Source of the DNA: Gonatopus flavifemur
Lineage: Eukaryota > Arthropoda > Insecta > Hymenoptera > Dryinidae
DNA: 64,000 bases
Direction: 5' to 3'
Assembly (NCBI GenBank): GCA_018340375.1
Contig: JAFFJZ010000004.1
Span: forward strand, 27,626,001 to 27,690,000
Position numbers and translations under genes: made by a program. Of the stretch, positions 23,630 to 35,725 are shown piece after piece (position 1 is the first letter of the stretch; the number at the start of each line of letters is the position of its first letter). Below the pieces are notes generated by a model, which ran no database searches, had not been told where the DNA came from, and saw only the letters and a program-made list of their open reading frames with translations.

Positions 23630-24497
23630 CCCATGTGTGTATGGACCAATGGTCCAATGATGGACCAAGCTTGGCACAAGACCTGCCGAGACTTGTCTTG
23701 AGCAATTTACCAAACTTCGCGCAGGCTTGGGAATGATAAGATCAGAACAAGCTTGGGACAGTGGTTTTGACAGGCCCGGTCCAATTCATTTACCAAGCAT
23801 CAACCAATGCTTCTTTGATCGCGGATATTGATGAAAAAAGTAATTGATTCATATTTCAGCTCATGACTTTCTCCCTCAGAATACCGTATATGAATTATCT
23901 TAAAACGATAGAAAAAATGTGACGAGACTGAGACAAGCTTGTATGATGATTAGAAAATTTGCGTTCTTTCAAAAATCGATCAAAATCGATGGTCTTCAAA
24001 ATGAGCCAGACCTTCTAAAATTCTGTGAAGAGTTCTTCAAAATCAGTAGATCTTCGTGTATCATTACATTGAAAAGAATCTTATTACCATAAAGTGAAGT
24101 TCTATTCTTACTTAGATCAATAAAATCTAGCTTGGTGTGTAAAACTAGTATGTAGGATTAATTATGGCAGCCAGCCCTGGCCCGATGGTTATCCCTAAGT
24201 CTTCAGCCATTGTGAATTCAAAATTCAGTCAATATTTATAAACATTGTGCCACTCATGTGGGCAATATTGGCACAATTATTCTCAACGAATGCTCGATTT
24301 TTACACTTGTGCCAAGCTTGTACCAAATGTAGTAAAAATATTAACAAATGTACCATGACTGACTATCCATTGGGAACAACGGGACAATCATGGGACAATA
24401 TTGGGCCAATTGTTCCTCACGGATGTTTGTTTCTGACACATGTGCCAACCTTGGGACAAGCTTGGGTCTTTTCCAGTCTTGGCAATACCTGCATGGG
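23630..24497 (+). mobile_element. CAAGCTTGG-word element, copy 1
   Basis: 868 bp. The left end CCCATGTGTGTATGGACCAA and the right end, from the minus strand, CCCATGCAGGTATTGCCAAG, form a terminal inverted repeat. The outer 250 bp at each side carry CCAAGCTTGGGACAA words and the middle is plain AT-rich DNA. The core GAATGATAAGATCAG is at 23731, 101 bp in. Copy 2 at 39695-40535 is in the same orientation and largely colinear. No protein. Confidence 0.8.
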
Positions 24498-24804
24498 AAT
24501 GTTAAATCTTTTGCGCGACTAATGCAATGTTAACGTTTTGGCGCCGCCACAGCAATGCGTTGCGAATAGCATACAGTGTCTTAGTCAGAAGGTTAATTTT
24601 TCTTTAAATGTATTTCTTGAGCAACGCTCAATATTCCCAGAATCTTCCAACGATGCGATCTGCACGAGCCTGTCATTTAAATTTTATACATAAAACCTAA
24701 TATGAACTAATTTTTCCACCTAAAGGTCCAAATTTTCCCGAGGTATTGCAGCAATAGTTCCTTACGGTAAATCACGTATCTTTCCTTTGTAACATTTTGG
24801 AATC
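24498..24804. other. Short intergenic stretch
   Basis: Nothing supported. Confidence 0.35.
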
Positions 24805-25044
24805 TACACGGAGAAAAAATATCTGCTGAAAAGTACCATACTTTATAGTGTTCAAGCATCAGTCTTGTCCAGATCAAATTATTTACATGAAAATATCTAC
24901 AAAAGTAGTATACTTCTTTAGGAAAGTCCAAGCCAGTATGGTACTTTTAGAGGTATTTTCACGTAAATAATTTGATCCGGACAAGACTGACGCTCAAACA
25001 CTATAAAGTATGGTACTTCTTAGCAGACAGTTTTTCTCCGTGTA
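24805..25044. mobile_element. TACACGG-ended hairpin element
   Basis: 240 bp, TACACGGAGAAAAAATATCT to TTTTTCTCCGTGTA. The arms pair almost throughout, for example AAGTACCATACTTTATAGTG on the left with its complement on the right, and ATTATTTACATGAAAATA with its partner near 24960. The turn is near 24920. Confidence 0.8.
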
Positions 25045-26613
25045 AATACATCACATACGTATATTTTCCTTGTTGATTTGAAAATGATGCTCGATATTCG
25101 GAACGAAATACATCAACGAAATCTTCACAAAAGATGTATTCCATTCACATGTTTGTCCTGTGTTGTGGAAAATTTATTTCCTAAAAACTCTCAAAACGGT
25201 CAAATATTGCACATCATTAGCAGTTTGCGTACATAACACATGTGCACTCCGAATGTTTTGTTAATTCGTTCGTTTTAAATATCAAGCGAATTTTTCGAAT
25301 TATTGAAAATATATGTATAAATAATTGAATTTCCAAAACGTCATTGCAAAAATACCCTTCAAAATTCAATTGAATTTCAAATAACAATGGGAACTCTACT
25401 CTTTGCAACGAGTAATTAGTTATTCATTTGACTTGAAATAATCAGGTATATGCAGTCTTGACAGAATCGATTCTTTTGCATAAAATATGTATCAAGTTTG
25501 GATCAGTATTTTATAGGAATTGATAGGAATTAGATGCTTTTCTAATGAACCAGAATCGTTCCTCTCAATAATCGCACGTCCCCACCAACAACAGACGAAA
25601 ATCCTTGTGGAACAAAGTTTATGAACAAACTAGTTTTCTCAATTCGATATCGGATTTGGAATCCGCAAAACCACGACATACCGGCAGAAAGATGGAATTT
25701 ATTAGTACGTTCACTCAGTTCCTTATACACCATCAAGAGTTATTCAGTTCACCTTGTTAACTAATTTTGAGATGAATTTAATTACGATAATTTGCTTTCT
25801 CATCAAGATTCAAATAATAATATGTATTCCATTCAGATTTTTTAATGCCGAATTCGAGTTTTCAATCAGATGTTGGATTGACCATTCTTCTGATTCATTT
25901 ACTTGGATGTGAACGGAATGAATTTGGCTATAGATTTTTAACCAACCTTGATCTTTCACGCTATTTATTCGTAGATGAATTTGACCCAAGGGAGCAATAA
26001 ATCATCAAAAATGCAGCCCGCCGTTGAATCTAAAAGAATCGCATTTTGCTGTTAGTCATTGTTTCCAAGAAACATTTTGATTTCGTATCTTCACAAAAAA
26101 AACTTCACTGTAGCATTAATACAATCAGCATGAGATATTAAATTTCTATTTATGCAATAATTTTGTGAAAGAAGCTATGAGATTAGTTGAATGGGTCGAA
26201 AATAGTGGGAATTTATGAAAGCTTTTTTCTTCTGATAGTAACACTCGATATGGTTTGAATTCTCATTGACATCAACATTTTCTAGTGTGGAGTTATTAAT
26301 CATAAGTTGCCGATATTTGCCGACTCAATTTCCTTTCAATATTTTCAAAACACATTATCTAGCCAATAACAAAATTATAGGCATAGAGTCCTCATTTGGA
26401 AAAATTCATTGTAAAAATGATTATTCAAATCCTCGCATCCAAGATAGCAGGTGATTCCGAATCATGAATTTTCTACAGATAAACACACACATACACATAA
26501 AGATGTACAAATGTGCACATTTTAAGGACAGCTCTTTTGAAAGTATTCAGAATTGTTCCCATTTGGACAGATTTTTCACCTTGTTCCAAAACTGCTTTTT
26601 TTCAAACAGGATA
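25045..26613. other. AT-rich intergenic DNA
   Basis: No supported gene. Frames at 25217-25408 and 25542-25736 have no recognisable motif or convincing splice context. Confidence 0.4.
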
Positions 26614-29600
26614 CACTGAGAAAAAAAATGTTTTGAACCGATGAATTTTTCTTTGAGACTAAGAAATGAATGCATCCAATGGTATCTGTAGAGTTATTGT
26701 ATCAACTTCATTTAACGTGTGATTCACACGGAAGTGGTGGGATCATTAACTGGAATATGAGAGACTTAAAATTGATGAAAAAGTTATTGGATGGAAAACT
26801 TTGATTTCCGAATTCATGGAATATAATTTGATTCAATGGATTAAGCATTTGATGGGCAGAAGCCATTCATAACAATGTGATAGTCAACTACAGTGCCAAA
26901 ATGATAATTCCTCCTTTCAATAAAATATTTGATTATTTGAATAAAAAAAGTTTTGAAATAGGAAAATATCAATATGAATGATATAAATATTTCTTGCATT
27001 CGAAATACAATTTTTTCATGAATATGAAATGAAAATTTTCTGTAAATAAATCAATATTTGAAACAATGAATATTCTTCCCTATCTAAAAAATTATTTCAT
27101 AGAATGTACAAAGAGGTTTTCTAATCCTTCAGAGAACTTTTTGATATAAATAAATCTTTCTTCGAATCAATCAAATTCATTTTGATTGGATGAATGATAT
27201 TTTAAAAAATTTCCAGAATAAGAAGAAATAAACAGGAGTTAGAGCATTCGCGCAAGGGCGGAGCCGACCTTCCTAGTTCCTATGTGATCTGTAATTCATT
27301 TGAAACAATTGGATTATTCGATCAGATGATTAATATGATCAAGAAGTTCGAAGAAACTGTTTTTCTCTGCGATCAAGTCATATCCCTTGATGATGTTCGA
27401 TGCCGGAACCTGAAAGAAATATTTATTAGGACGGAACATTACTTACTATAGGTTTACGGTGAATTAGTTCTTTATATGCGAACTGCACTGCAGGAAGATA
27501 GCTTGTGAGAGAGTATTGCCACCTTCTGAGAAGTAAACGCAATTTGTCGGAGTGAATTCAATACATTTTTATTTTAAAAACATATTTCTTTGGTTCAATG
27601 AATTCATAAATTCGATCGATATATCCATTTTATGGGCTCGATGAAACCTTTATTTGCAAAAAGCACTGGAATTTTGCAGAATGTATAAAATTTTGACCAC
27701 ATCAAACGTATTATTGACGAGAATAATCAGGTTGGCAGTTTATTGACTAGAATCCTTCTTCAATCATAAATGAAAATTTTTAATGAGGTAATTTTTTAGA
27801 TGTTGCTGAAGTTTGAATCGTTTATTGAAACTAATTAACCATCGAATAAGATAATATTCAACTATTCAAGCCAAAAAATCTTGCAGTACATCCATCAAAC
27901 GATGTTTCCAGTGGCAAAGAGTTGATTCAAAAAGATATGTGACGATGATTTATCAGATTTCATGAGTTTTAAGTTTCGTTTTGTTTCTATAAACGATTCA
28001 AACTTCGAGAACACATTTATTAGCATGAATAAAATAGCTTCATTTGATTTGAATTCCCAAATCATGGGTTACAATACTTCATTTTATTGATTTCAAAAGT
28101 ATTCAAACTATCATTGTTCATATGAAATCTGTTCTATGAAATAGATTTTATCCAAAGAAATTGCTCTGAAGTTTGAACTGAAAAAATATCTCATTGTGAT
28201 CATTAATTTAGTTTTCTGTTGAAAAAATAGGACTCTCGGAATGACATTCACAACTATTCAATATATGATTTAATGTTACTATCCGAACAAAACCACTTGT
28301 ACAGTGGGTGGCCAAATTATTAGGCCACAATTGAGATTATTGAGATTACTCCAAAGTTGAATATCTCAGTGAAAAATTATCGTAAGGAAACAAATGAATA
28401 CGCAATTTCAAGGGCAAAGTCTACTCTTTGAGCATCATTTGACCTCTTTGGTCTATCATGTTTGCCCGACAACCTACATCGCATTAAGTATGAGCATTTT
28501 GCTCGATATTTCCTCAGTTTTTCAAACAGAAGGAGCTCGCAGGAAGATTAAAACATGGAAACACGAAAATAAACATTTTGTAGAGAATTTCCTCAGCTCC
28601 AAAACGCTTTTTTTATTTTCCTGGTAGAGTCATTTTCAGCGGAGTTATGTCATGTTTTATGACTTGTAATTTTGAGACGGTTAAGGGAACAAAAAATTTC
28701 CTTGGAGGAAAAAGTTTAGTTTTGCTATGTATTATACGAAAAAAAAATACTTCGAGAGGTTTTTGATTGCTTTCAAAAGTATTTTCTGCGTATAATACAT
28801 CTCAAAACAAAACTTTTTCCTCCAAGGAAATTTTTTGTTCCCTTAACCGTCTCAAAATTACAAGTCATAACACATGACATAACTCCGCTGAAAATGACTC
28901 TACCAGGAGAATAAAAAAAGCGTTTTGGAGCTGAGGAAATTCTCTACAAAATATTTATTTTCGTGTTTCCATGTTTTAATCTTCCTGCGAGCTCCTTCTG
29001 TTTGAAAAACTGAGGAAATATCGAGCAAAATGCTCATACTTAATGCGATGTAGGTTGTCGGGCAAACATGATAGACCAAAGAGGTCAAATGATGCTCAAA
29101 GAGTAGACTTTGCCCTTGAAATTGCGTAATCATTTGTTTCCTTACGATAATTTTTCACTGAGATATTCAACTTTGGAGTAATCTCAATAGTCTCAATTGT
29201 GGCCTAATAATTTGGCCACCCACTGTATTGGAATGAATGAGATTATTATACTCTCAACTTACCGGTTTATGAATAACAGTATTTTTGGTTCTATAACTTC
29301 ATGTTCTTGAATATAATAATTATTTTCTTAACCTGATCTCGCATTGTTTTTCTCATGATGGGAGAAGTTCATCATTTGTAAGCCATGTCTATTCCTTTTA
29401 TGGAATATATTTTCACTCGGAGTCGATAATTATTCTGGTGAAGAAAACAATTGTCATGTCAAATACTTGATTCTTAAGAATTTCAAATACTAAGTATAAT
29501 CAACCTCGATTTCCATACGAAACTTTACGTTAGAAAAATGAAGTTGTATTTCATCGGTTTTCACTCTGGAATTCATCAAATAAGAGTTATAAATCGGATG

Positions 29601-29816
29601 AAAGATGATATTGACAAAAATAATCAGTTATTCAGTCAATAGAGTGTGTTTTTAATTTAAAAAAAAAAATTTCAATGAGCTGATTTGATAGTATGAATGA
29701 AACGACTTTTTATGGTTATGAAATTATTTTAGAGTCAAAAAGACATTTATTTAATGCAATGAAATGGGAATCAATGAAATCAATTTCATTAATTCAAAGA
29801 ATTTTTTTTCTCAGTG
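26614..29816. mobile_element. Possible 3.2 kb CACTG-ended element
   Basis: The left end CACTGAGAAAAAAAATGTTT at 26614 and a right end, from the minus strand, of CACTGAGAAAAAAAATTCTT at 29816 are both bordered by TA. The interior is rich in ATTCATTGAAATC/GATTCAAATG words on both strands and contains the complete palindrome 28302-29225. No transposase frame is present. The ends are short and the distance long, so the pairing is an inference. Confidence 0.45.
28302..29225. mobile_element. 924-bp near-perfect palindrome (Tc1/mariner-type MITE)
   Basis: Begins CAGTGGGTGGCCAAATTATT and ends with its complement, flanked by TA (28300-28301 and 29226-29227). The two arms of roughly 440 bp are almost identical and meet around 28740-28790 (TTCGAGAGGTTTTTGATTGC). 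Each arm contains the same 77-codon open frame, starting MNTQFQGQ on plus (28394-28627) and MITQFQGQ on minus (28900-29133). The few differences between arms imply recent formation or ongoing gene conversion. The frames show no transposase motif and their pairing is explained by the palindrome. Confidence 0.88.
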
Positions 29817-29842
29817 TAGGAAGGAGAATTGAAAATATACAA

Positions 29843-30037
29843 TTAAGGTGATACTAACGGCGTGGCAGTAGTGAGATCGTACATCATAAACTACAGACAA
29901 ACGCTTCGACTTGATCAAAATATCGCTCTACTTGAATCAGAGAAATGCTGTAGAGAGCGATATTTTGATTAAATTATAGCGGTTGCCCTTGATTTATCAT
30001 GAACGATCCAGCTGGTGGCACGCTAGTAACCCCTCAA
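29843..30037. mobile_element. AGGGGATACCAG-type foldback, copy 2
   Basis: 195 bp from TTAAGGTGATACTAAC to CTAGTAACCCCTCAA. It is homologous to 20716-20926 (shared GGTGATACTA, GGC-TGGCA, AAATATCGCTCT and its inverted partner, and a TATCATGAACGAT block). It starts 26 bp after the right end of the 3.2 kb element. Confidence 0.7.
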
Positions 30038-30232
30038 AAGAATACACGAACTTCGCGATCACTTAAATTTCGTAGTACATTTTCCAATCCGGAAAGATAA
30101 AATAACTTTGGTAAGAGTCATGCTCAAATGTCATAAAAAATACAGATCAAAGAGAGTCTGTTGTTCTCTGGCAAACGGTCGAAGTTATGATCGATCCGAC
30201 ATTTCGAGCAAATTTTGGCTATTATCAAGGAA

Positions 30233-31099
30233 CCCACGTAGAAATTGACGGATGGTCCAGTACCGGCTCAATACAGGCTGCCAGTGTGCAACCGTTGGCG
30301 GCCGGTGTCGGTCGGACTACGGAATGATAACGCCACATAACTCTGATCCGGTACCGGTTACCAACATTAATTCAGTACTGGAAATCAGTATAGTTCCGAC
30401 ATTGAGAACTAATACTACCAGTATTGATCGGTATTCAAGTACCAACGACTGTTACTCAACCGTTACTTGCGCTGTTGTAATTTTGGAAGGTTTTGAATGC
30501 ATTATCAACATTCCTGCACTAGGGGGAATTTAGAGTGAAATTTACTATTGGATCATAGGATGACCACCAACGGTTGCAAACTAGCAGCCTGTATCAAGCC
30601 GGTATTGGACCATTTTTCAATTTCTACATGCACTGAAAAAAAGGCTGGTAACAGTTAACAAATGATATTTTTGAATATGACCAATCAAATATTCGATAAC
30701 ATTAATCGAATATTCAATAATGTTTATAAATGATGTTTATAATTATCGAATATTTAATAGATATTATTGATATTTAATTAATGTTATCGAATATTTGATT
30801 GGTCATATTCAAGAATATCATTTGATAACTGTGACCTGCCTTTTTTTCAGTGTGGCCAATCAAGTCTTCTCTCAAAGTATACGAGATATTTGTTCACATT
30901 GGTTCGGTGCCGAATCAACGTTGGAGGCCAACGCTTGCGTATTAAAATTGTGCCGTCGTTAATCCAACATTGGTGGAAAAGTGGGCAATAACGTTCAAAT
31001 ATCAAACCCGTACCGATACGAACTTAAAATAAAGTCGGTTAAGTACCCATCCGCAATCGGCAGACAACCATCGGCTCAGTACCGAAATTTCTACGTGGG
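30233..31099. mobile_element. CCC-ended element, TACCGG words, composite
   Basis: The left end is CCCACGTAGAAATTGACGG and the right end, from the minus strand, CCCACGTAGAAATTTCGG. A second right-type end, CATGTAGAAATTGAAAAATG on the minus strand, occurs at 30630 exactly where a hairpin (30631-30852) begins. The structure is thus either one 867-bp element with a nested hairpin, or a 398-bp element, a hairpin and a separate right piece. Words are CCGGTACCGG/GTACTG in the left half and CCGAT/CAACGTTGG in the right. The core GAATGATAACGCCA is at 30322, 89 bp in. Confidence 0.65.
30631..30852. mobile_element. CACTG-ended 222-bp hairpin, nested
   Basis: CACTGAAAAAAAGGCTGG to GCCTTTTTTTCAGTG. The arms pair almost completely through AATATGACCAATCAAATATT and its complement. 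The interior words are ATCGAATATT. The flanks (CATG and TGGC) do not give a clear duplication. Confidence 0.78.
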
Positions 31100-32909
31100 T
31101 AATCGCCTTCAACTAGCGCATTCCTGAGAGAAAACTGAATGAATTTCCATATAACATGGTTTGAGCCGGAGCTTAGTTTCAGAGTTTGCTCCGACTAATC
31201 AAGTAGATACTACAAAAGTATACCTTTCGATCATTGGAGGAGCTGATTGATTCACCACCTGAATGGTTAACTTCTTTCGTTTATGATTCAAAAACTTACT
31301 TCAGAACAGAAAGTGTTCATGGCAAGAGTCGTTCAGTTTTCTTCCAGCAATACGCTAGTAAAGGGCAGGTAGTTCATTTTGGGACATCCTGTATATATTT
31401 CTCTTTCCTGTTTGTTTCATGACAAATCTGAAACATTTCAAAGGGTGAGAAATGTCACTGTACGTTCGAATTCAAATAAATTCAAATGAGATCAACTTGA
31501 ACATGTTTCCCTGTTCAACATATTCAAATTTGAATATTTTTCAATCGTTCAAATTACAATAAAAACTTGCATTTCTAATTGCACATATGGAAAAAGTTAC
31601 GAAATTTGTAAATGAATTATGAGTCCGGAGTTTGTAGACATGGATTCGTAAAGGCAATGTTTTCGTTATACCGCATGATAGGCAAATCAAAAAAACAAGT
31701 CGAGACAAGACAATTAGAAAAACAAGTTCCGATCTCTTCACTTCATGGTATTTGAAGTGATACCATACAAATTCAGATCTAATCCATACAAAATCTGATT
31801 CAGAAATTGTGAAGTTAATATGAGCTTATTGTATGCAATGGGTGTTGAGATCGGTTCAAACACGTATCCCGTACAGATTCTCATTTAACCCAAAGATACA
31901 AGAAGTAATCTTGAACCTTCGTGGTAGTGACTCTAAAATATTTGGTATTCAGCACTCGTTATACCAACTGAAATTTGTCTGCAACTTGGAAAGTGCCATG
32001 TCTTGGACAACGTTTGGAGGTATAACTATGCATCCATATATATTGTATACCTCAGTCTAATAGTCTAGGTAAACATTACACGTCCTTGCTGTTAATATTT
32101 TCACTGCACGTACATGTATATATCTATCATTACGTGCGACGACGTAAGTAACGCGGATATACTACACAGCAACGACGTAATGGTGTTACTGCTACGACTA
32201 GTGACATCATGCAATTTCATCGAATGCACATTGCTAGAAAATGAGATAAGAGATAATGTAGGATTCCTTCTTTCTCTCTATTCCTTACCATAAATGTTTC
32301 ATGTACATGAACCATCCACACGAGATTCTATTTTTCTTGGTACGTATTCGTAGGTCTATGTGTATCTTCATGCATATGCATTTTGAAAGTGTACATGAAA
32401 TTATACTCATGCAGGTCTCTAAATTCTCTTAGATACCGACCATGCTCTTTCAGCTCCTTGTTGAAAAATCTGCGAACGACACCTGTCTGCTCTGTTCACC
32501 AGATTTACACTCATCGTTGTCGGCGCAGATGACTTTCACTGTCGTAACGCGTTTCTACATTCCGAAGCAAAACATGTTATACGAATGATATCAGATGATT
32601 TGATCTCAAAGTCAACGTATATTCATGTTCCAAAGTGGTTGAATAATATTATTCGTAACTCATCCCTTATTCCTGTTTATTGATTTCTCCCTACGGATAA
32701 TTATATAACTTTGTGAAAAGTTTTCTATGTGGCAATTGTTTGGATTTTTGTATCAGTGAGAATTCCAACACATGACTTTACATAACAGTGAGAATACTAC
32801 GAGTCCAAATATCCAGTTATTCGATATCTTGCATTTGGAAGTCAGCTCTATCAATTCTCATTCGAACTATAATGAAAATATTATGAGCGTCGGATCATTA
32901 GGATCAGAG
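31100..32909. other. Intergenic, with one transposon-end fragment
   Basis: At 31381-31395 GGGACATCCTGTATA matches the common ACAGG(G/A)TGTCCC terminus of insect Tc1-like/hAT-like repeats; its partner end was not found. Frames at 31234-31422 and 31833-32060 are not convincing genes. Confidence 0.4.
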
Positions 32910-33450
32910 ATACCCAGATAACATTTTGAAGCTCCCCCCTAGGTTTGCGTGTAATCTGCCTGCAGAAGCTCATCCATGTACGTCGCTTTATGAGCGTACA
33001 AGCATATTGCGCGCAAATCCTTATCCATGTGCGTCGCTTCGTGAGGGCGTGTTATCTACGTATGTGCATACTTGGGGAAAATCGACAAATAAATCAGTAC
33101 GAAAATTTTTGTCTCCGATTTCTTATGACACCTGCAGCAACATTTGTGTGCCAAACACCGTTATTCATTATTGTGGGAGCGTACGGGGAATGTATTGACC
33201 AAACACGCAGCCAACGCGTTCATGAACACGTTGAGCGCGCAACGCGCAATAGAACACATTCGTTCGTGAGTCCGACTCCTAGCGACAGCTTCCACTTCAC
33301 AACGAGAGAAGTGCTAGGATGCAAGCCTTTTGCCCGTGAGAACAAAGATTTCAAGAAGAATATAAAAGGAACTGTTATAGCACGGTTCTTCTCTTTGTTT
33401 TGCCAAATTGACCGTTGAATTATGAAGGTAAGGGAATGAGAGAAGCCTGC
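32910..33450. other. CpG-rich stretch with a 157-codon open frame
   Basis: Distinctly richer in CpG (ACGCG, GCGCGC) than the rest. The frame 32945-33418 (+) includes a near-repeat, KLIHVRRF and ILIHVRRF, produced by a duplicated CATCCATGTACGTCGCTT-like sequence. It has no domain I recognise and no known family. The segment starts with TA-CCCAGATAACA, like the CCCAG-ended elements, but no right end was found. Confidence 0.35.
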
Positions 33451-33747
33451 TTAAGGGGATACCAGTGATCCCCGCTGATGTAACCCGCCATACAAACTTA
33501 CCGACTGAGTAAACATTTTTTCGGCGAGAATACTCTGAACTGAATTCATGGAGAACTATTAAATTTTCAGGAATCAATCTTCAATCCTTTGTCTGTCGCG
33601 GTACATCGTTCGAATTTTGAATTTCGAAGAAAAATTTTTTTCTCAGTCGGTAATTCAGTTTAGAATATTCTTGCCGAGGAAATGTTTATTCAGTCAGTAC
33701 GCTTGTATGGCGGGTTGCATCTGCGGGGATCGCTGGTATCCCCTTAT
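33451..33747. mobile_element. AGGGGATACCAG-type foldback, copy 3
   Basis: 297 bp including flanks, TTAAGGGGATACCAG to CTGGTATCCCCTTA. TA lies outside AGGGG...CCCCT on both sides. The arms pair through GATCCCCGCTGATGTAACCC, CGCCATACAA and ACTGAGTAAACA. Its ends match 20716 and 29843 but the interior differs. Confidence 0.75.
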
Positions 33748-33871
33748 CTCCGGGTGGTACAAAGCACTAAACGGGCCATTTTGAGGCTTGACATTTGTAA
33801 ACCCACGTCATCGACGTAAATACCGATAGCCCCAGGTCCTCATCGTTTTTTTTATATTTTAGGTTGGCTCA

Positions 33872-34064
33872 CACTAAGAGAAATAATTACTAACACTAAG
33901 AAAAAGGATTCTTAAATATTTTTGAAAGAATATTTCTTCAATTCAAGAATCATTCTCTTAATTTCAGAAAAATTTTCTTGTGTCAAGGATATATATTTCT
34001 TCAAAAACGGATTTCTCTGGAAATGAAAATATGTTGTTGGTCTTAGTAATTATTTCTCCCAGTG
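33872..34064. mobile_element. CACTAAGAG-ended element, AAGAATATTCTT words
   Basis: 193 bp. The left end is CACTAAGAGAAATAATTACT and the right end, from the minus strand, CACTGGGAGAAATAATTACT. The interior consists mostly of AAGAAT/ATTCTT words on both strands. Confidence 0.65.
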
Positions 34065-34689
34065 CACCAGTTTTGGTGTATCTTTTTTAACTTTTTTTTC
34101 AATTTCTGAACGGCAAACCAAGTACATGAGTATATGAAAACTAGAAACACTATTTTTCAAAGTACATAATTCTTTATCAAATAACATTAACCCTAGAACA
34201 CGAACAGGGTTTTATCAAACCGCAGGACTTTCTCCTTTTTCTTAGCATTTGAACATCTCTTCGGAAATGTTTTTGAACTATACATCTTAACGAACAGAAA
34301 CTACCCATAGTCAGTTCGAATCAATTCAGTTCCAAAGAGTTACAGCCATTTAGAATGTCTGCCTTTTTTACGTGCGTGTTCTGAGATTAAACGCATTGCC
34401 AACACCTTCCATCTCACAACAAAGGTCAGGATTTATAGGCCACCCCTATCTTTATGTACTTCTTGAATTTTCATACTGACATTGAACTATCCAGTCCCGG
34501 GCCATATGACATTTTCCATTCCCATCTCCGATGTCGTTCTCGTCTTTTTTGGTATTTTCATAGACCATATGCATGCGGTTCTCAAAATTTATTATTAAAG
34601 CGGTCTTTTTTGATCACACTACCCGCTGTCACTAATATCACTGTAACTCAGTCAATTCCCAGACCTTCATATCAAAATTCGCCATTGGA
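34065..34689. other. Intergenic, nothing recognised
   Basis: No supported gene. The 79-codon frame at 34454-34693 is not recognised. Confidence 0.35.
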
Positions 34690-35100
34690 ATGACCTACTA
34701 TGAGGATTATTGGGATTATGGTGCCCTTGGCAGATAACAGATTAGAAACACTGAAAATACAGTTTGTTCCAGCCAAACAAAATTTTGGTTGAAATGAACG
34801 CAAAGAAACTTTTTGGTTGGCTGAAATAAAATTTATTTGGGGTGAACAAAATTTGGTTCACAATAATCAAGGCTTTCATACAGACAAATAAATTTTGTTT
34901 ATCCTGAATAAATTTTATTTCGGTCAACCAAAAAGTTTCTTTGCGTTCATTTCCACCAAAATTTTGTTTCACTGAAACAAACGTTTTCTCAGTGTACGTT
35001 TTATACTTTGAGAAATTCAAGTTGTTCTTTCAGGCACCTTTTCAACCTGTTATCTGCCAAAGGCACCATGATCCAAATTCCATAGTGAGCCATCGTTTCC
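34690..35100. repeat. Outer palindrome split at its centre by a CACTG hairpin
   Basis: The left arm 34690-34740 (GGATTATGGTGCCCTTGGCA, then GATAACAG) pairs with the right arm 35047-35100 (CTGTTATC, then TGCCAAAGGCACCATGATCC). The hairpin 34749-34994 and a short spacer lie between them. The outer arms may be the remains of an earlier foldback whose centre was the target. Confidence 0.6.
34749..34994. mobile_element. CACTG-ended hairpin, GCGTTCATTT family, copy 2
   Basis: 246 bp, CACTGAAAATACAGTTTGTT to CGTTTTCTCAGTG. It matches 20939-21184 along its whole length, with substitutions. The frame on the minus strand (34742-35020) comes from the palindrome and is not taken as a gene. Confidence 0.78.
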
Positions 35101-35725
35101 AACTATGTTGACAGCAACATGCCAAGAATTTTCAGCTTTTATAAAATGACGAATTTTTGACGGTCACGGGCTCTTGCTCTACAAGAGCAACGTAAAGCAA
35201 AAGCAAACTCAAATAAAACTTTCATTTGCGTGGTACTCGAATCAATGGAGGTTTTTTAGAATACTTGCAGTTTGAGGTACAGGTCGTTTACCACCCCAGG
35301 GAATATTAGTTTTAAACCAACGTTCACGATATCAATAAACCACTCGATTTTAGGTTGAAAATCTTTCATTGAAATTCAAATGTAACGAAGATTAAAAGAC
35401 TCACTCTGGAAACATTGGCATCCCAAGCAAATTCTTCTGCATTAGCGAATCATTCAGTTGGTGTTGTCGAAATTTTTTAGGTCAAAAATTGTGTGTATAG
35501 TGGCAACGATCTTGAGATATTTTTTTTTTCACATAATGAATATGTAGCCATGTTTTATACACACTGCACAGAAATCTATAAAATCTCAATGCCCATTTTC
35601 CATTCAATGTTTCCAACTTATACAAATCTTACACAGCTCAATCACACTTACATAAATGTTTCAATTATTCATCGCGATATCTGCAATTCCCCTCAAATTA
35701 CAGATGTAAGTATGATGATCAAAAA
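35101..35725. other. Intergenic, nothing recognised
   Basis: No feature supported. Confidence 0.35.

Noticed and set aside
28394..29133. Paired 77-codon frames as a conserved gene pair
   Set aside because: Their similarity is explained by the palindrome; no transposase or other motif.
32945..33418. 157-codon frame as a gene
   Set aside because: Basic, unordered composition, a duplicated segment caused by a DNA repeat, no motif. Kept only as a described stretch.
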